A stretch of DNA of 64,000 bases from Mesocentrotus franciscanus (Eukaryota; Echinodermata; Echinoidea; Camarodonta; Strongylocentrotidae): contig CP137667.1 in NCBI GenBank assembly GCA_037976565.1, positions 33,301,420 through 33,365,419 of the forward strand. Reading direction: 5' to 3'. A model generated the notes under the pieces. It searched no databases. It saw only the letters and a list, made by a program, of their open reading frames with translations, and had not been told where the DNA came from. This document shows, in pieces, positions 39,001 to 54,000 of this stretch. Each line of letters begins with the position of its first letter. Position 1 is the stretch's first letter. The translations under genes were made by a program, and so were the position numbers.

Positions 39001-42000
39001 CTCAACTGTATATTCACACACAACAAGGTAAAAGCCTGCCAATTTCAACAAATTTACTCTTCACAATCCTAAAGCTTGTCTATGGCTTGCCTTACAGATA
39101 AAATAAAAATTACTTATGAAGGTATTTTTGCAGTCAGATTACATACATGATTTTGTAAAATTAATTAAGATAAAATGTTGACTGTTGACAAGGGTCTTAA
39201 CAAATTAGGGCCCCATTCCGGTCAGATAATGTACTAAGGGGTCTGGAGAAAAAAAAACTCTATAAATCTGAATATGTTCAATAAACAATCTAGCATAAAC
39301 AAAATAGCATCGTAACATTTGTATATTTCTCCACCTAGGTAAAACATCAAATAGCAAGAGCTGATTTTAATATTGGTCAGTCATAGTAAATGAAGTCCCT
39401 AATGACTCCTTGAGTTTCCCTTCTCACCTGTAGCTGGTCTAAGAGGCAGCGCAAGCCTCTCCGGCTCCGATGATTGGTACCACTCCTCCCATCTATCAGG
39501 CATCTCTGCCATCTGGATGCAGAGGGAATCCAGGGGACCGGGGAGGACAGAGATGGCAAGAATGTCCTCCCATTTGTCGGGAGGGAGGAAGGCTGGGGGC
39601 GGGGCATCGCATCCGAAGTCTAGCAGGGTCAGCTCCATGGTGCCTAGCCCTGGGTTACCTGTAATGTGTGTTAAAATTGATCATTTACACTCTACCCAGA
39701 ACAAAATCCAATATGTCTTCAGCTTTTAACTTTATCTTTCCTTTTTAATAAATAAAAGACAAAAGTAAGTTCATTTTTGTTTGTTTACAATTCATAAATT
39801 AGAACCCAACAAACATTTTGGAGTAAAGGAGCAGCAGGAGCTTGACTCCAACTCATGAAAACCAATCCATTTCCCTGCATTTACAGTTTATAAAATAATT
39901 ATCATCATCATCATCATCACCATCATCAGCATCATTTATTCAAGTCAGCACTTTCTGTCTTAGGAGGGGGAACTGCATGTCTTTCATGCCAAGATGACAC
40001 TCGATCCCTCCCTCCACTTCTTCTTGTCTCATGCATTAACATACCGGTATATGTTCATGACCACATCTATACCTCTCCAACCAATATTCTTCATCCCCAA
40101 ACATGGCATATAAAAAATATTAAAAATCTAGCACATACATGCATGCATACATGCTTTTCCTAGATGTTATATTGTGTCCTAATAGACTTCCCAGATAGAA
40201 TTAAGAATGAACATAACACCAATATGACCAATAAATAATACTGATCAGTCTAGAGCATGCATGAATGTAACAAATAATTGAACTAACCATGCAATGAATA
40301 TTTCATATTAAAGAAAAATATAATACAGTGGAACCTCGTTATAACAAAGCACCTACATGTAGGCCCAAGGAATTACTTTGTTATATTAACACATTAATAT
40401 AATTACCTGTGCATTTCAACCCCCCCAAAAATGGAATTTCAAGAATGAAGGCAAGCTTTTTTTGGTTCAAACACATTAGTATGATGTCAAAATTTGAGCA
40501 ATTAGAACAGCCTACGGAACTGCACGAGTTAGAATCGTGTCCCCAGTCGAAATAAAATAGTCAAAAACTACAAAAAAAATATATGAAAAATAGACCAAGA
40601 AAATATATTTTCTCACTATTTCGTCTCTCTTAAAATAGATGGAAAATAGTCCAGAAATAGATTAAAAATAGAAAAAAATAGCAAAAAATATATTTTTAGG
40701 TTATATGTTTTGGAACGCTTGAAAAATAGCGAAAAATAGAAAAATATACAGAAAATATATGAAATAAAATAGTCTAAAACTATATATAAAAATATATGAA
40801 AAATATATTTTCTCACTATTTCTTCTCTTAAAAAATAGATGGAAAATAGTCCAGAAATAGATTAAAAATAGAAAAAAATAGCAAAAAAATATATTTTTAG
40901 GTTATATGTTTTGGAACGCTTAAAAAATAGCGAAAAAATAGAAAAATATACAGAAAATATATGAAATAAAATAGTCTAAAACTATATAAAAAATTATGAA
41001 ATAAAATATATTTTCCCACTATTTTTTACTCCAAGAAATAGCAAGAAAATAGGAAGGAAATATATGAGAAATATATTTAAAATATATCCAGACTGCAGTC
41101 ACCATCACAATACACTCTCTATATCATCATCTATGACCCTCTCACAATCATATCACCCCTAAAAAAGAGCTGACAACACTCACTTAACCTTTCAGATTAG
41201 TGGAGACAAATTTAAGCTACAAGTATTGAAAGAAATCGTTAAAATATATACAGTGTACGATCTGGAACATGAATTTAATGGTATATACATCAATGAATTT
41301 GTACAGCTGATAATGGAAAAGCATGGACCCTATAAAAGATGCCTGAAAATTTGGCTTATGTTGAGATCTTGTTTTATCCTAGATGGATATAAAAATAAAA
41401 AGGACAATGTAGAAAAGAATATGCATCCTAATATTAAACTTTTTGGCAAGTACAGTGAAAGGAATTGTAGCACATAATGTATATAAAAAGATAAATAACG
41501 ATTAACCTTTCGCAAATAATATTTATATAATATACAGCTCGGAAAATAATTATTAGACCACAAAGTATCGGGCGCATAGATATATGAAATCTGTATATTT
41601 TTGATGGGCTCAATCAGTGGGTTATGAAATCACCACTGGTACTAATGGTGGAATCTTGGATAAGAATTCTAAAAACAGTGGTATACACATATATTCTTTT
41701 TCGCTAAAAGTGTCCAGATAGCCATTTTCGGACGATTTTGTGGTCCATTAGGTTAAACTAGTGTTTTCCAGCATTTATGTGATGTGAGTCAAATTTTGAA
41801 ACCCGGAAGGGTCGACTTTTAATCAAGAGTTGTTTTACATTTTTGATAAATGCATTTCAAGTAAATATCAAATGAATGTCAACCCAGTGTTCAGTGAAGA
41901 AAGAATGTCTGAAAATACTTGTTTGGCCCAATGGACCACATAATTGGCACCAACGTGGCCATGTGGGCACTGTTAATTGGGAAAAACATGTGTACATCTT

Positions 42001-45000
42001 TGTAATCAGCACATTTTATCCCTGAATCCACCAGAAGGACTATGTAATCCAGTGATTGAATCCACCAAAAGATTAATATTTTTGTACTAATATAAATGTT
42101 CTAATTTTGGGCATATATACAGTCAACTCTGACTTATGCAAGGTCAAAACAATGGAAAATAAAGAGAAAAGACTAATATAACACCTTCGACTTAGGCCTG
42201 CATTCATCTTATGCAAATTCGACTTAGGCAGAGTTGACTGTATGTGATAGATAGGTTTCTGTAAAATTAAATAAATATACATGAAAATGTATCATACCGG
42301 TAAATACCAAACATGACATTCTTTGGCACATAAAAATTATTTAAAAAAAACTTTCCAGTATTGTGCATATATATGCATCCCTATACATGTTATGGCAAGC
42401 TACTGAAAGGCAAGGAAAATATTTGCACTGAATATAATAAAATAATATAACATTTTATAAACATATATGAAAAGTACATCTATTATAACACACTGGGGCA
42501 GAATGCAGCTATTGTTTGGCAGTTGATATACAAAAACATTGATGGACATTATACTTTACCACCCCCTCCATAACAAAAACACTTAAAGATGAAAAAAAAA
42601 TACAAGAGACCTGTCACAGTGGGTCTTTAGCTTACCTGAGCATGCAGCTTTGCAAGCTGGGCACTTTGATCATTTTTCTTCAGTAAATTGAGATACCCTT
42701 CACACATTGATGACTCCTACCAAGTTCAGTTACAATAATCTACCAATTATGTTTTTTCAAGAAGACAATAATGTTGATTTGGCTTTTCTTTTGCTGCCCC
42801 CTGATGCACCACCCCCACTTGAACAAATTAAGATCCCCTTACTTTTAAGAGATGACTCCTGCCAAGTTTGGTCAAAATCTACTGTATGCGTTCTGAAGAA
42901 GATTGACATGTTTTTTGGCCCTATATTTAATTTCCTCCATCTTTACTCTCAGAGCCTGCTGGAATTTAGCTGATTTGTGTCCGTCCCCCTTTGATCTTCC
43001 TGCAATTGTTGAAAGATATAAACAGAACAAAAATATTTAGAAGTATTAGTGATGCTTATCAGAATTGCCAAGATCGAGTAGCGTCACATGTTACTGTAGC
43101 TCAAACAACACGATGCTCAGAAATAAAATTATAGTACAGTTCACTGGATACTGCCCATAAAAAGCCATAAAAGTAGAGCTTTTGAAAAGTATAATCAACT
43201 TCGCATAAGTCAATCTTGACATGCAAAAGTTAAAGTCGCAATTAAAAGTTTTATTTTCAAAATAGGCAATTATTCAACATTCAAAATCTATAACTTACGG
43301 GTCCTTGGTCTTTCAAGCAAGTCAACAGAGTACCACTTCTTTTTAGCCTCATCGTACGCCTCCCATCCATCGATCCTCATCCTCCGGCCACCTGCCGAAC
43401 TTCGCTGCTCAAACCATCCTCTTCACATTATCCAGTGTGACTGTGAACACACACGACGAGTGCATGCATATTCTAGAAAAGAAAAAAAAAGATTATATGA
43501 TTTAAATCATTTTACAAATTTTACAAAATATATCCTGGAAAAAGGCATGCATGCACATGATGAACGGGATTCCTACTAGTAATTAGAAATCTATAGTAGG
43601 GCCTACAGGCTGGATCTCTAAAACTAAAACTAAAAGAGTCTTAAACTATACTAAAGTCAATCATGACTGATACTGTTAGTCTTACTCTTACTTAGTGATA
43701 GTGATAAGTTTAACCAGTTTACCGAGTCAGTGAGTGATACGGTTACGACATATTATGTACATATTATTCATTATCAATGATACCAAAATATCATAAAATC
43801 GTATTTTACTTACAAATTTGATAAACATCAACTCTAAAAATGAGGATTTCTGGAACCTTGTCAAATGTCACTTCTTCATGTTTTTTCGTAATGGACGGAA
43901 ATGAAAATTCAATTTGAAGAACATTCATACATTGTCATCGACAATTTAATGCCAGGCCCAGTTCAAAAACAAAATTAGCTCAGTCAAATGATCAAATCGG
44001 CGCTAGTGTACTTCCGTATCCATTTTTTTTACCCATATAACTCCGGCGTGGGAATACCCTACTAAAACATACCCAAAATCAAGTAAATCTTCATCAATTG
44101 TTCCAATAAGGGTCATGATTTAAAAGTTCTTATGTTTTTACCTGATCGTGTCAATTTTGTTATATCTATTTTGGAGTTTTTTCCTAAAAACAAAGACTTA
44201 TTAAAATCTAGGCCTAGACCTATAGATCTACACTTTCTCACGGGATTCACGGCAACCGTCGGTACTGCACTACATACTGCACTGCCTACAGTACTGGGTA
44301 GACCACCTCCCGGGTAGACTATGCAATTGTATTGTGCAGCAGTTTGCCGTGAATCCCGTGAGAAAGTGTATATTATAAGTCTTCGTTTTTAGGAAGAATA
44401 CCCCCAAAAAAAAAAAAAAATAAGAAAATTGACACAAAAGGGGTAAGAAACATAACGACTTTTAAATCATGACCATTATTTGAACAATTGATGAAGATTT
44501 AGTTGATTTTGGGGTATGTTTTAGTAGGGCCTCTCCACGCCAGAGTTACGGGTCAAAAAATGGATACGAAAGTACACTAACGCCGAATTATGAAATGCAG
44601 TAAAATTTGCCTATCTTTATTAAGTCAATATCTTCATTATTTCTCACCCAATGACCCAATTTCAAGTAAATATCATCCCTAGGTAGTTTTTAGTTCCTGT
44701 ATCTATGGATTTCACATCCAACGACATTTAACGTAGATTCTAAGTTTAAATACTCAGTAGGCCCTACGCCTAACGGCCAACGGTCGTCTCAGAGTGACTC
44801 AGAATCATGCACTCACCTTCAATTTATCGTCGCTGTATCTGGCTGGTTTCTTGCTTGCTCGAGATCGGATCACTACTGCAGACATTAATCACTTACAACT
44901 TAGGAAAACTAGACCTATATCTCAAATTCTCAATGACTTTCGGATGATTTAATGAGAATATCGTAACTTGTTAAATCAACGTACGAACTTCCCGCTATTG

Positions 45001-48000
45001 TAGCTAGCTTATTTGAAATTCGTTGACTATACTGCGCATGCGTTGTTCATCAAGACTTAAACAAAACCACAGATAATTATTTATTTATTATATTTTGGAA
45101 TTAAATTCCTTTTTTTTAAATTTCATAATGATTTCTTTTTTTTCAACATAATGAGCGACACAATTTTTTTTAGCTGCAATTAATTAAATGATTAATCTGT
45201 AGATTTTTAAAGATGAGAACGTTCAACGTACGAGTGTGCGCGCGCATGCAGTTGCAAAATATAAGCTCGATCACACTTCTGATATTTCAACCAAAAAGGC
45301 GTTATATCCGCCTAGATTCGTCTGTACCATTCGCGTCTCGAAATACATCATTTTCTGGCGATTTCATCATGGATGAAAGACTTAAATGAGCTTGCTGATA
45401 TATCAAATATACCCAGGAAAATGAAGCCAGAATGGAAGAAATCCAAAGCAAAAGAGCGGAGAAACAGTGCAGTGGTGAAGGTGAGTTTGCTTTTTGTGCT
45501 CGAGTCAGTCCCGTGTGTGTAATTTGATGTTGGGACTATGATTTTATTTTTGTTTCATCTGATTTCACTTTTGTTTCATCATGCAATCGTACAATGTATT
45601 GAAAATGGGCAGTATTGTATCATGTCAAGATAAAAAACAACTGTATTTCTAAGAATATTTTGTATTGTTTTGGAATCAATAAAAAATAACTATTGCAAGA
45701 GAAAAAACTTGATTTGATAATGATTAATCTTATTTATAGATCTAGACTAATATTATTAATAATATTAATAAGACGTACGATGTGACTAAGAAAAGTAAGA
45801 GATAAGATAGATGTTGGGGACAATGAAATTATCTAAAATAATCATTCATTAGTCTTAGAATCAATAATGGTCAGGGGCACCCTTTGAAATCATAAATGGA
45901 GTTAGTCTATATGGAGTCTTTTATTGACACATTTTTCCTAGTGACAATAGACCCTCTACCTAGGCTCTAGTCAAAAATATAATTTCTATTTGGCGTGGTC
46001 ATTGTGACAGTGCTACTGCTGGTTAAGTAAACATGACTTAGCCATGATTTTCTTAATTCAAAATAATACTGCCTAGCCATATTGCATTTGGTCTCTATCA
46101 CCTGAGCTGTTAGCTAGCTATTACAACTTAAATTTGGCATGGTTTTGAAATAGTGTTTTGCTAGATTTATAGTTATGAAAAAGCAATAATAATGATTGAT
46201 AACTCTGTCAAAAAAAACCTGGAAAGAATTCCTTTCAAAATTCCTTCTTTCATTTGTTGGTATGTCCCGCTACAGCTACAATAGTTGGATAGGCATACAT
46301 CTAACGTGTGTACTCTGTTTTAACTACACAATCGCTATAGAACGTGACATGACATGGAACACCTGGGTCAGAATCCTCTTTGATTTTCAATCAATCCAAA
46401 AGTAAATTCACTCTAACTCTAAGATATTGCTTTTGCTGTATTTTGCTGATTTTAATTTTTACTTTTCATCCAAATTCAGGTTAACGGCCAGCCATTGTAT
46501 GCCTTCATCCATCACATAGCTTTCGAAAAGCAGCAATCCTTGACGAGGGGACATTGACGACATCTTCCATGCGTTCTATGAGGATTCCAATAAGGAGCGA
46601 CAAGATGCATTCATAGCAGCTAGCGTACAAAACAGACGGATGTTAAAAACTCTTGCTCGCACGCAGTAGCCATCAACATTGAAGAGAAAAATCCTGCAGC
46701 TACTGCTATGCATGGACCACGCACCTACCTTGAAACTGTCAAGGAGTTTTATGCAGCAATCTGCATATCGGATGCAATGGATGTGTACATACATGTATAT
46801 GTAGCTTAGTTCTTTGTCACTGCACTCAATGTCATGTGTTCTTGCGATTGGGGCCCCTGCGATTGCGGCCCCAGCAATCAAGTACGACTATACTCTACAA
46901 AGAGGACTGTACTCAATGGAAGAAGAAGAAGAAGGATATGTTAATAGACCAGCTATATGTATATATATCTCTATACTTTCAACTCTTCCTAAATCGGATT
47001 TGCATAAGTCGAATAATCGCCTAAGTCGAAGGTGCTGTACTAGTCCTTTCTCTTTATTTTCTATTGTTTTGACCTTGCATTAGGAGAAAAAATTCTTGGT
47101 CGAAGCAATTTCTTCAGTCCCAACAGATTTGACTTAGGCAGAGTTAACTATATATATTTATATTTGTTTTGTGCAGACCTTGTAAGTTGTAACAAAAGTT
47201 GTTTTCAACATCCATTGAAATATGTCCATGCTTCCTAATGCTTGTCCATTGTCGAGCTTTGTGTATCAGTAATAACTAAGTAGTGTTGTCAAATCAATTA
47301 TTATGCAGTTTTCTGTTTCTAAAATTAGTTTCACTGGTCCAACGCTGTCTCAAGGGCTGGTGCCGAGTACTCTCGACAGTCACTGTTATGAATTTGTTAA
47401 GTAACTTTATTTCAAATTGCTGGCAGCATAGTGAAGGCTCGTCAATAGTTCTGCTACTGTAATTCTGTTGAGTGTAGACACTGCAACCTCTTCTACCTTA
47501 GTACCTTACCATCACTTTTTGGCAGACTGCCCTTCTGTCTTTACACATTTGAGAAATAAATGTTTTCAACCTGCATGTTACAAAAATGAGAATAATATAA
47601 CAAGAGTTTTCTATTACCTTTTAGCCTGGTGAAAGGAAAGTTATGTGATTTTCATATGTTTTTCCATGTTAGTGATGTCACATAATGATTCAATTGATGT
47701 ATATACTCAAATTTTTAGTAAACATTGTGAATTGGTGATTGCATAATGTACATTCATTGATATTTTAACAATTCATATAATCATGTGAAAGGATGACTAG
47801 GGCTGGCGGTAGGTGCTATGTTTAGGGTTCATTCAACTCTTTGGCTAAATCAGGATTCTCACCCGTAATCATATAATGGCTATAAAATAGTTAACTAAAG
47901 GTACCGTATTTGATAGTTGCTTATATTATAATGGCCATGGAATTTTTATTTAAAGGTTATTGTATCTCTATTCTAAGTTTTTGCTCATTTTAATGTATAA

Positions 48001-51000
48001 CGATGCCTTGGCATATAGTACTGTGCTACCACTGCTGTGCAGTGTTTACTTTATAGTGTACTGATAGACCAATGAATAAATAAAAGGTAACAGTTAACAA
48101 ATAATTGAAAAGAATACGTATTTTCATTAATTTTGGAAATGGCTGCTGGTCCTGAAAAAAAAGGCACCCGGTTCTCTCAAAAATGTAAGGCTTTTTCAGA
48201 TATTCGGCTCACAGTCTGCATTGACTTATGGAAAGGCTTGGACATTTGTAACAAATATGTTCTTCTCGACCACCTGCATTTACTTTTGGTTATTTTTCCC
48301 ATTTCTCAAAGAAAGTCTTACTGGAGCCAGTTATAATAGAAAGGAGTAAAACACTCAATGGTTGAAAAACCAAAGCAAAAAAACAGAAAACATAATTTGA
48401 TTAGTCCAAAAGAAGAGCTCAAAATAGCAGGAATATAGTGCTAAACTTTTAAAGACAAAAAAATATTATAAAACAGGTACACACATGTTAATTGCAAAAA
48501 ATAGCAGGAAAATTTAAAGATTTTTTAAGTTTTTAAAGATGAAAAAATAGTATAAAATAAAGTGCAATAAATGGGAAAATAGTGATAAACATTTAAAGAC
48601 GAAAAATAGTATAAAAATAGGTTAACTTTATGTTATGTCAAGTGCAAGCAGGAAAATAGTGAAATATAAGTATAAAATTATGTTAAGTGCAAAAAATAGC
48701 AGGAAAATAGTGAACAACTTTTAACGACGAAAAAATGATATAAAATAGTTTAACTTTATGTTATGTTAAGTGCAAAAAATAGCAGGAAAATAGTGAAAAA
48801 CTTTCAAAGACTAAAAAATAGTATAAAAATAGGTTAACTTTATGTTATGTTAAGTGCAAAAAATAGCAGGAAAATAGTGAAAAACTTTCAAAGACTAAAA
48901 AATAGTATAAAAATAGGTTAACTTTATGTTATGTTAAGTGCAAAAAATAGCAGGAAAATAGTGAAAAACTTTCAAACATGAAAAAATAGTACAAAAATAG
49001 GTTAACATTATGTTATGTTAAGTGCAAAAAATAGCTGGAAAATAGTGAAAACATTATAAAAAAGGGAAAAATAGTTTTAAAATAGTGCAGAAAATAGAAA
49101 TAGCTAAAAATAGTTTATTTTTTCACTATTTTTTATGAAAATAGTCAAAAAATAGCCACCTTGTTGGGGAAAATGGAAAAAATATAAGAAAAATAGTGTA
49201 GTTTTTAGACTATTTTTTTTAAAAATAGCCAAAAAATAGATCAAGAAATCAAGAAATAGCAAAAAAATATATGAAAAATAGTGAAAAAATATATTTTTCT
49301 ACTGGTCAAAATGACTGGGGGTTATATCGGTTATGCAAAACATTAGAATACACAAATTTGGGAATGGTAGTTACATTGTCAGTATGTTATAATTAGAAGT
49401 GTTATAACAGAGTTCATTATAATGAGGTTCCACTGGAAAAAAAAAATTCCATTAGTCCCACCTGCTTGGATTCGTGTTTGTGAGTGCAAATTGCATAAGT
49501 CATTCAGGACAGTGTTGCGTTTAGTAGAGGGCATTCGACCTTCATTGTCAAAAGTCGGGTTACAATTTGATGCAAGAAAAACAAAAGATGAAAGAAAAGG
49601 CTCATGAAGCATTCATTAGAAGTGATGATGAATATAGTAAATGTGCAGAAATATTAAATTAATCAATTAATTGTTTAATTGATATAGTTACAATGTACAG
49701 TATTGCTTGTAATATAGACACCCTAACACCAAGTCACACCCAATTCTATGGATGCAGTCATGCGTGACACAGTATGAGAGTGTCTACTTTATTTCAAGCA
49801 ATACTGTATTAAAGTTGGTGATTGTCTCAAAAACATGCATTTAATCAAGACAATATATAAATTAAATATAATTGAATGAAAAGAAAAGAGACCCAAGCAT
49901 AGCATGACAGAAGGGACATGAATTTTGTCAAGAACTTGGAATGTCTTTGTAACTATTGAATAAGATGAAGTGAAATTTTATTTTTAGCAAACATTTTTTT
50001 TAATTTGAAGGAATCTAGTTTCATATGTTGAAAAGAATATGATCTTTTTAAAACCTCTTGTGCATATAATATGCAGAGGAAACTAAGACAGGCCATCAGC
50101 TAAATGCATGAATGGAATTACGATTTTTAAACAAATTATTTGCTTAGTTTGAAATAGAAATTGAAAAGCTGGGTGACTGCGCTCCAGAATGCAACAATCT
50201 CAACTAGTCTAACATGATTTTTGAAATCTAATAGCTAGAACTAACAATTTTTCTTTCTAATTAGGCATATAACACGATCCAAACTTTAATATGTATAATT
50301 AATTGCTCATGCAAGAATCTTTTCTTTGATGCAAAGTGACAATATAATATTATTCACTCAATAAAGATTAGATGAAACTCTAGTTATTTCAAAATTTTAA
50401 CAAGGAAAAGTATGTAAATAAACAAAGTTAACCCGAGTAATTCACGAGTTATCAACAACAGTGACAATGAACAACAAACAGATAAAACAAAGGGTTTTGA
50501 AACAACACTCTGTGCAACATAACATTTAAAACCGTTAACTATTAATACATGCTTTCCAAGCTTTTCAACACATGCTATCTTTCTATCTACTGCTTTTCAC
50601 TTCAAGGGGGTAGCTAGGGGGCGTTCCTCTGAGCTCTACAGCAAATCTTTGTTTAATTCAAAGCTTTTATTTACAACTTGAATAAATTGCTATTTTACAT
50701 GCAGCAAACAACTACCCAGCATCTACATTTCCAGATATTTCTGGCCCAAAAAATCAATCCTAGCTGTCTTGGGAAACTTTATGCTATATCGTGAAATTGG
50801 AAAATTGGTATCAAATTTCAGCTACAAATTTTGCAAAAGATAGGGGAGGGGGCATTCTGATCACAGAACATTACTGAATAAACTAACACCCTTTCTGGCA
50901 CCAATTTTCAGATTTTTCATGGCAGTTTATCTAAGCTTCCAAAAGGGGACTTTGTGGTGTCAGGAAACATTCAACACAAACACAGAAAAATACATATGGG

Positions 51001-54000
51001 TCTATTAGGCTCTCAATCTGTTGTAGACCACTACATTTAACTGAATACATATTTCTAACACATGCATTCACAGATCATCGTGGACTAACATTAAACATGA
51101 CATTCCCATATTGGGTCCAAAGGTAATGGAAACTGCAGGAGTAGGGGTGACGGTTGAGGAAGAGGAATGGGTGGAAGGATTTGGGGGAGAGGGAGGGGGT
51201 CACAATATTATCCTACCTTGTAGGAATGTAGCTTACATTTTTTGCATGGTAATCTTGGACTTCTCTTCAACAGGTTGACAATGACAGACAATGACACCAA
51301 ACATAACATAAAAAGAAAGTATAGAAGAGAGAGGGGCTAAGAGGAGGTTGATGATATGGACGGGGGTAGACAGGAGAGGAGGGAGATCGAGGGAGAAGAG
51401 GGGGAGGGATAGGGGAGAGATAGATGGGAAGAGTGAGTGGTGAGGATCTAGAAGGAGTCGGAAGGAGGGAATGGGGAGGAGGAGTCAGGAGGGATTCAAA
51501 GAGTGAGGATGATTTGAAAGGAGAGGAGGGAGTGAGATGAGGAAGGGGCAAGAGGGGGAGGAGAAAAAGGGGATTATCATCCTACCTTGTAGGAGCAGAG
51601 CTAGCTCTTCTTCAGAGAAGATGTTGGCTGTCTCATACTGAATGTTGATGCAGAGCAGGGTGGCAAACAGAAGACGGTGCTCATCGTACAGGCTCCTAAA
51701 GTTTAAATCAGGACAATTTTAACCATTACAGCGGCATCTATGACACTGCAATTTTAGCACAAAAGTTTCAGTAAATGAAAGCCTTAAAATTCATGTGATT
51801 GTGGCAACGAAATACATACATTTATATGCACATGAAAATAATTCTAGTATCGGGGAAGTGGTTAAGAAAATAAGTGAACACATTGGGCTATTTGTAGACA
51901 TATGTAATATACATCTTTTTTTTTGGTAGTCATTTTAAAATGAAGATACACATATATCTACATGTACATGTATGTAGCTCTGGTAAATTGAAATAAACAC
52001 TTTGCTTAAAACTGTTTTATCACTTGTATACATTTCCACACTTACAAACTCTTCTTAGAAAGTCAGCAAGATATTATCAATACAGTCCATACAAACAATC
52101 ACAACCGTTCCAGTAATTTTCCATTCTTTGGCCCTGTATTATAAACAGTTACGATGGATTCAAATCGATCACAACCCGATATCAAGCACAATCAAGTAAT
52201 GAAGTTATAGGAGTTTGTAAGTATAGGGTTGATTGGGGGACTTGCTGATATCCAGATCAATCGCAACTCTTTCCAAGACAGGGTCCTGATCTTCCTTTCC
52301 CTAGTACTCACTGTCTAACATTCTGGAATACTGTCTGTGTGAGGCAGTCAACAAGCTGTTTGACCTGGTTAGCAGACAGGTTGGTGTATTCCATGCCTCC
52401 TGAAGGGAAGGTTGGTACATCAGGAATCTCTATGTCTGGGACTGATGAGCCAGCAGGGCCTTCAGCGCTGTCTTTGTCTTCCTCAAGGCCCGATTCTAGG
52501 TCAAAAGTGAAGAAAATAAAATGAAGTGGGGAAAATGTAAGAACATACTCTTAAAATCCATCTGACAGACAATCATTATCTCTCTCATCTAAACCGTACA
52601 TTCAAGTAACTCTCAATCTAAACCTTAGTCCACCTAAACATACGATCATGCACTTCACCCTTTCTCATATACCTCTTACTTTCCATCAATTCATAGAACA
52701 GTTAAAAATGTATGTGCAAACCTGCCAATCTTGTCCTTCCCTTTCCTCTTAACACCCCAATTGCTGTTTACTTGTATTTTGTCCCTTTTATTTTTTCTCC
52801 CTCTCTCTCTCTTTCTCTCTGTCTTTCTCTCCATGTCTTTCTCTCCTTGTCTTTCTCCTCCAACACCTCACAATCACCAACATACTTATTACCTGCTCCA
52901 GCCCCTTGCCCCTCTCCTCTATCACTCTCTCTCTCTCTCTCTCTCCATGTCTTTCTCTCCATGTCTCTCTCTCCATGTCTTTCTCTCCTTCTCTTTCTCC
53001 TCCCACACCTCACAATCACCAGAGCACTTCTTACCTGCTCCACTCTCCTGCCCCTCTCCTCCATCACCCACGGTAATCTTCTTCTCAGAGATGCGTGTTG
53101 AGGCGCTACCAAGCCTAGGAGGTGGAACCACTTTACCGTGACGAGGATCATCTTCATCATCACTTCCAGTTGCAGCCTACCATCAACAAAAGAACAAGTA
53201 GACATTTGTATTTCTGTTTTTTGCTTTCCGTATTTATAATGTATCTGTGTTTTCACAGTAAACACATTCTAATTACAGAATAAAAATAATCTGGTACAAT
53301 GTGCAATGATATTACTTTCATATGTGAGCTCTTAATAAACCTGGGGAGTGTTTCACAAAGACTAAGATCGACTTTAAGTTGGACTTAACTATGGGCAGGC
53401 CGTTCACGCCACTGTTTTCTCTCACCATTTACTGGCATTGGTCTCTCAAGGGACGTACAAATCATGGTCACAAATCTACAGAATTTACATTTTTTGGTAA
53501 TTCATTATTGAAGCAAAAATATTATCTAAAGATCATAATGGTGAGAGCAAACAGTGGCATGAACGGCCTGCCATATGTAAGTCCAACTTAAAGTCGATCT
53601 TAGTCTTTGTGAAACACCCCCCAGTTCACAACAACATTTCAATGTTATGCATGCCACACTCTACTACAATACTAACCTATGAAGACCTTCGAGTTTGGAA
53701 GAGACTTTTCCAACATAGCAAAAAAATATGAATGCAATATGAATTCCGAATATTGTATTGAATCACTACTACATTTAATTATGATTAATGTGTGAAGTAG
53801 TCTCTTAGCTAGCTCCATGTATTTCTCAAATCTTTGATGTACGTGTAAATATGCTACTACAATATTGAAGACGTGCTATTACTTACATCATGCCAGTCTT
53901 CCTCCTGGGCTACTTCCGGGGGCAGTTCCTCTCCAACCGCTTGATCGAACATCCAATGAAACATGGGCAGCGAGACCCTATACTCCCTCTGCATGCCCTG

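Larger units (their letters stand above)
40326..49437. mobile_element. Possible 9.1-kb inverted-terminal unit inside a dynein intron
   Basis: CAGTGGAACCTCGTTATAAC at 40326 is mirrored at 49410-49437 (CATTATAATGAGGTTCCACTG), termini of the style seen in pogo/Tigger-like DNA transposons. Just inside each end lie A-rich tandem arrays built on AATAGCAAAAAATATATTTT and TTTTTCACTATTTTT words. Between them sit the two divergent broken coding pieces and several nested MITEs. A left TA is seen but the right flank does not match, so these may be two separate small elements. Confidence 0.4.

Noticed and set aside
41226..41477. 83-codon frame in the large intron
   Set aside because: No domain and no start or splice support; chance open frame in A+T-rich DNA.
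52712..53265. Open frames in the CT-rich region
   Set aside because: Low complexity; only the minus exon 53176-53035 joins in phase with the dynein gene.
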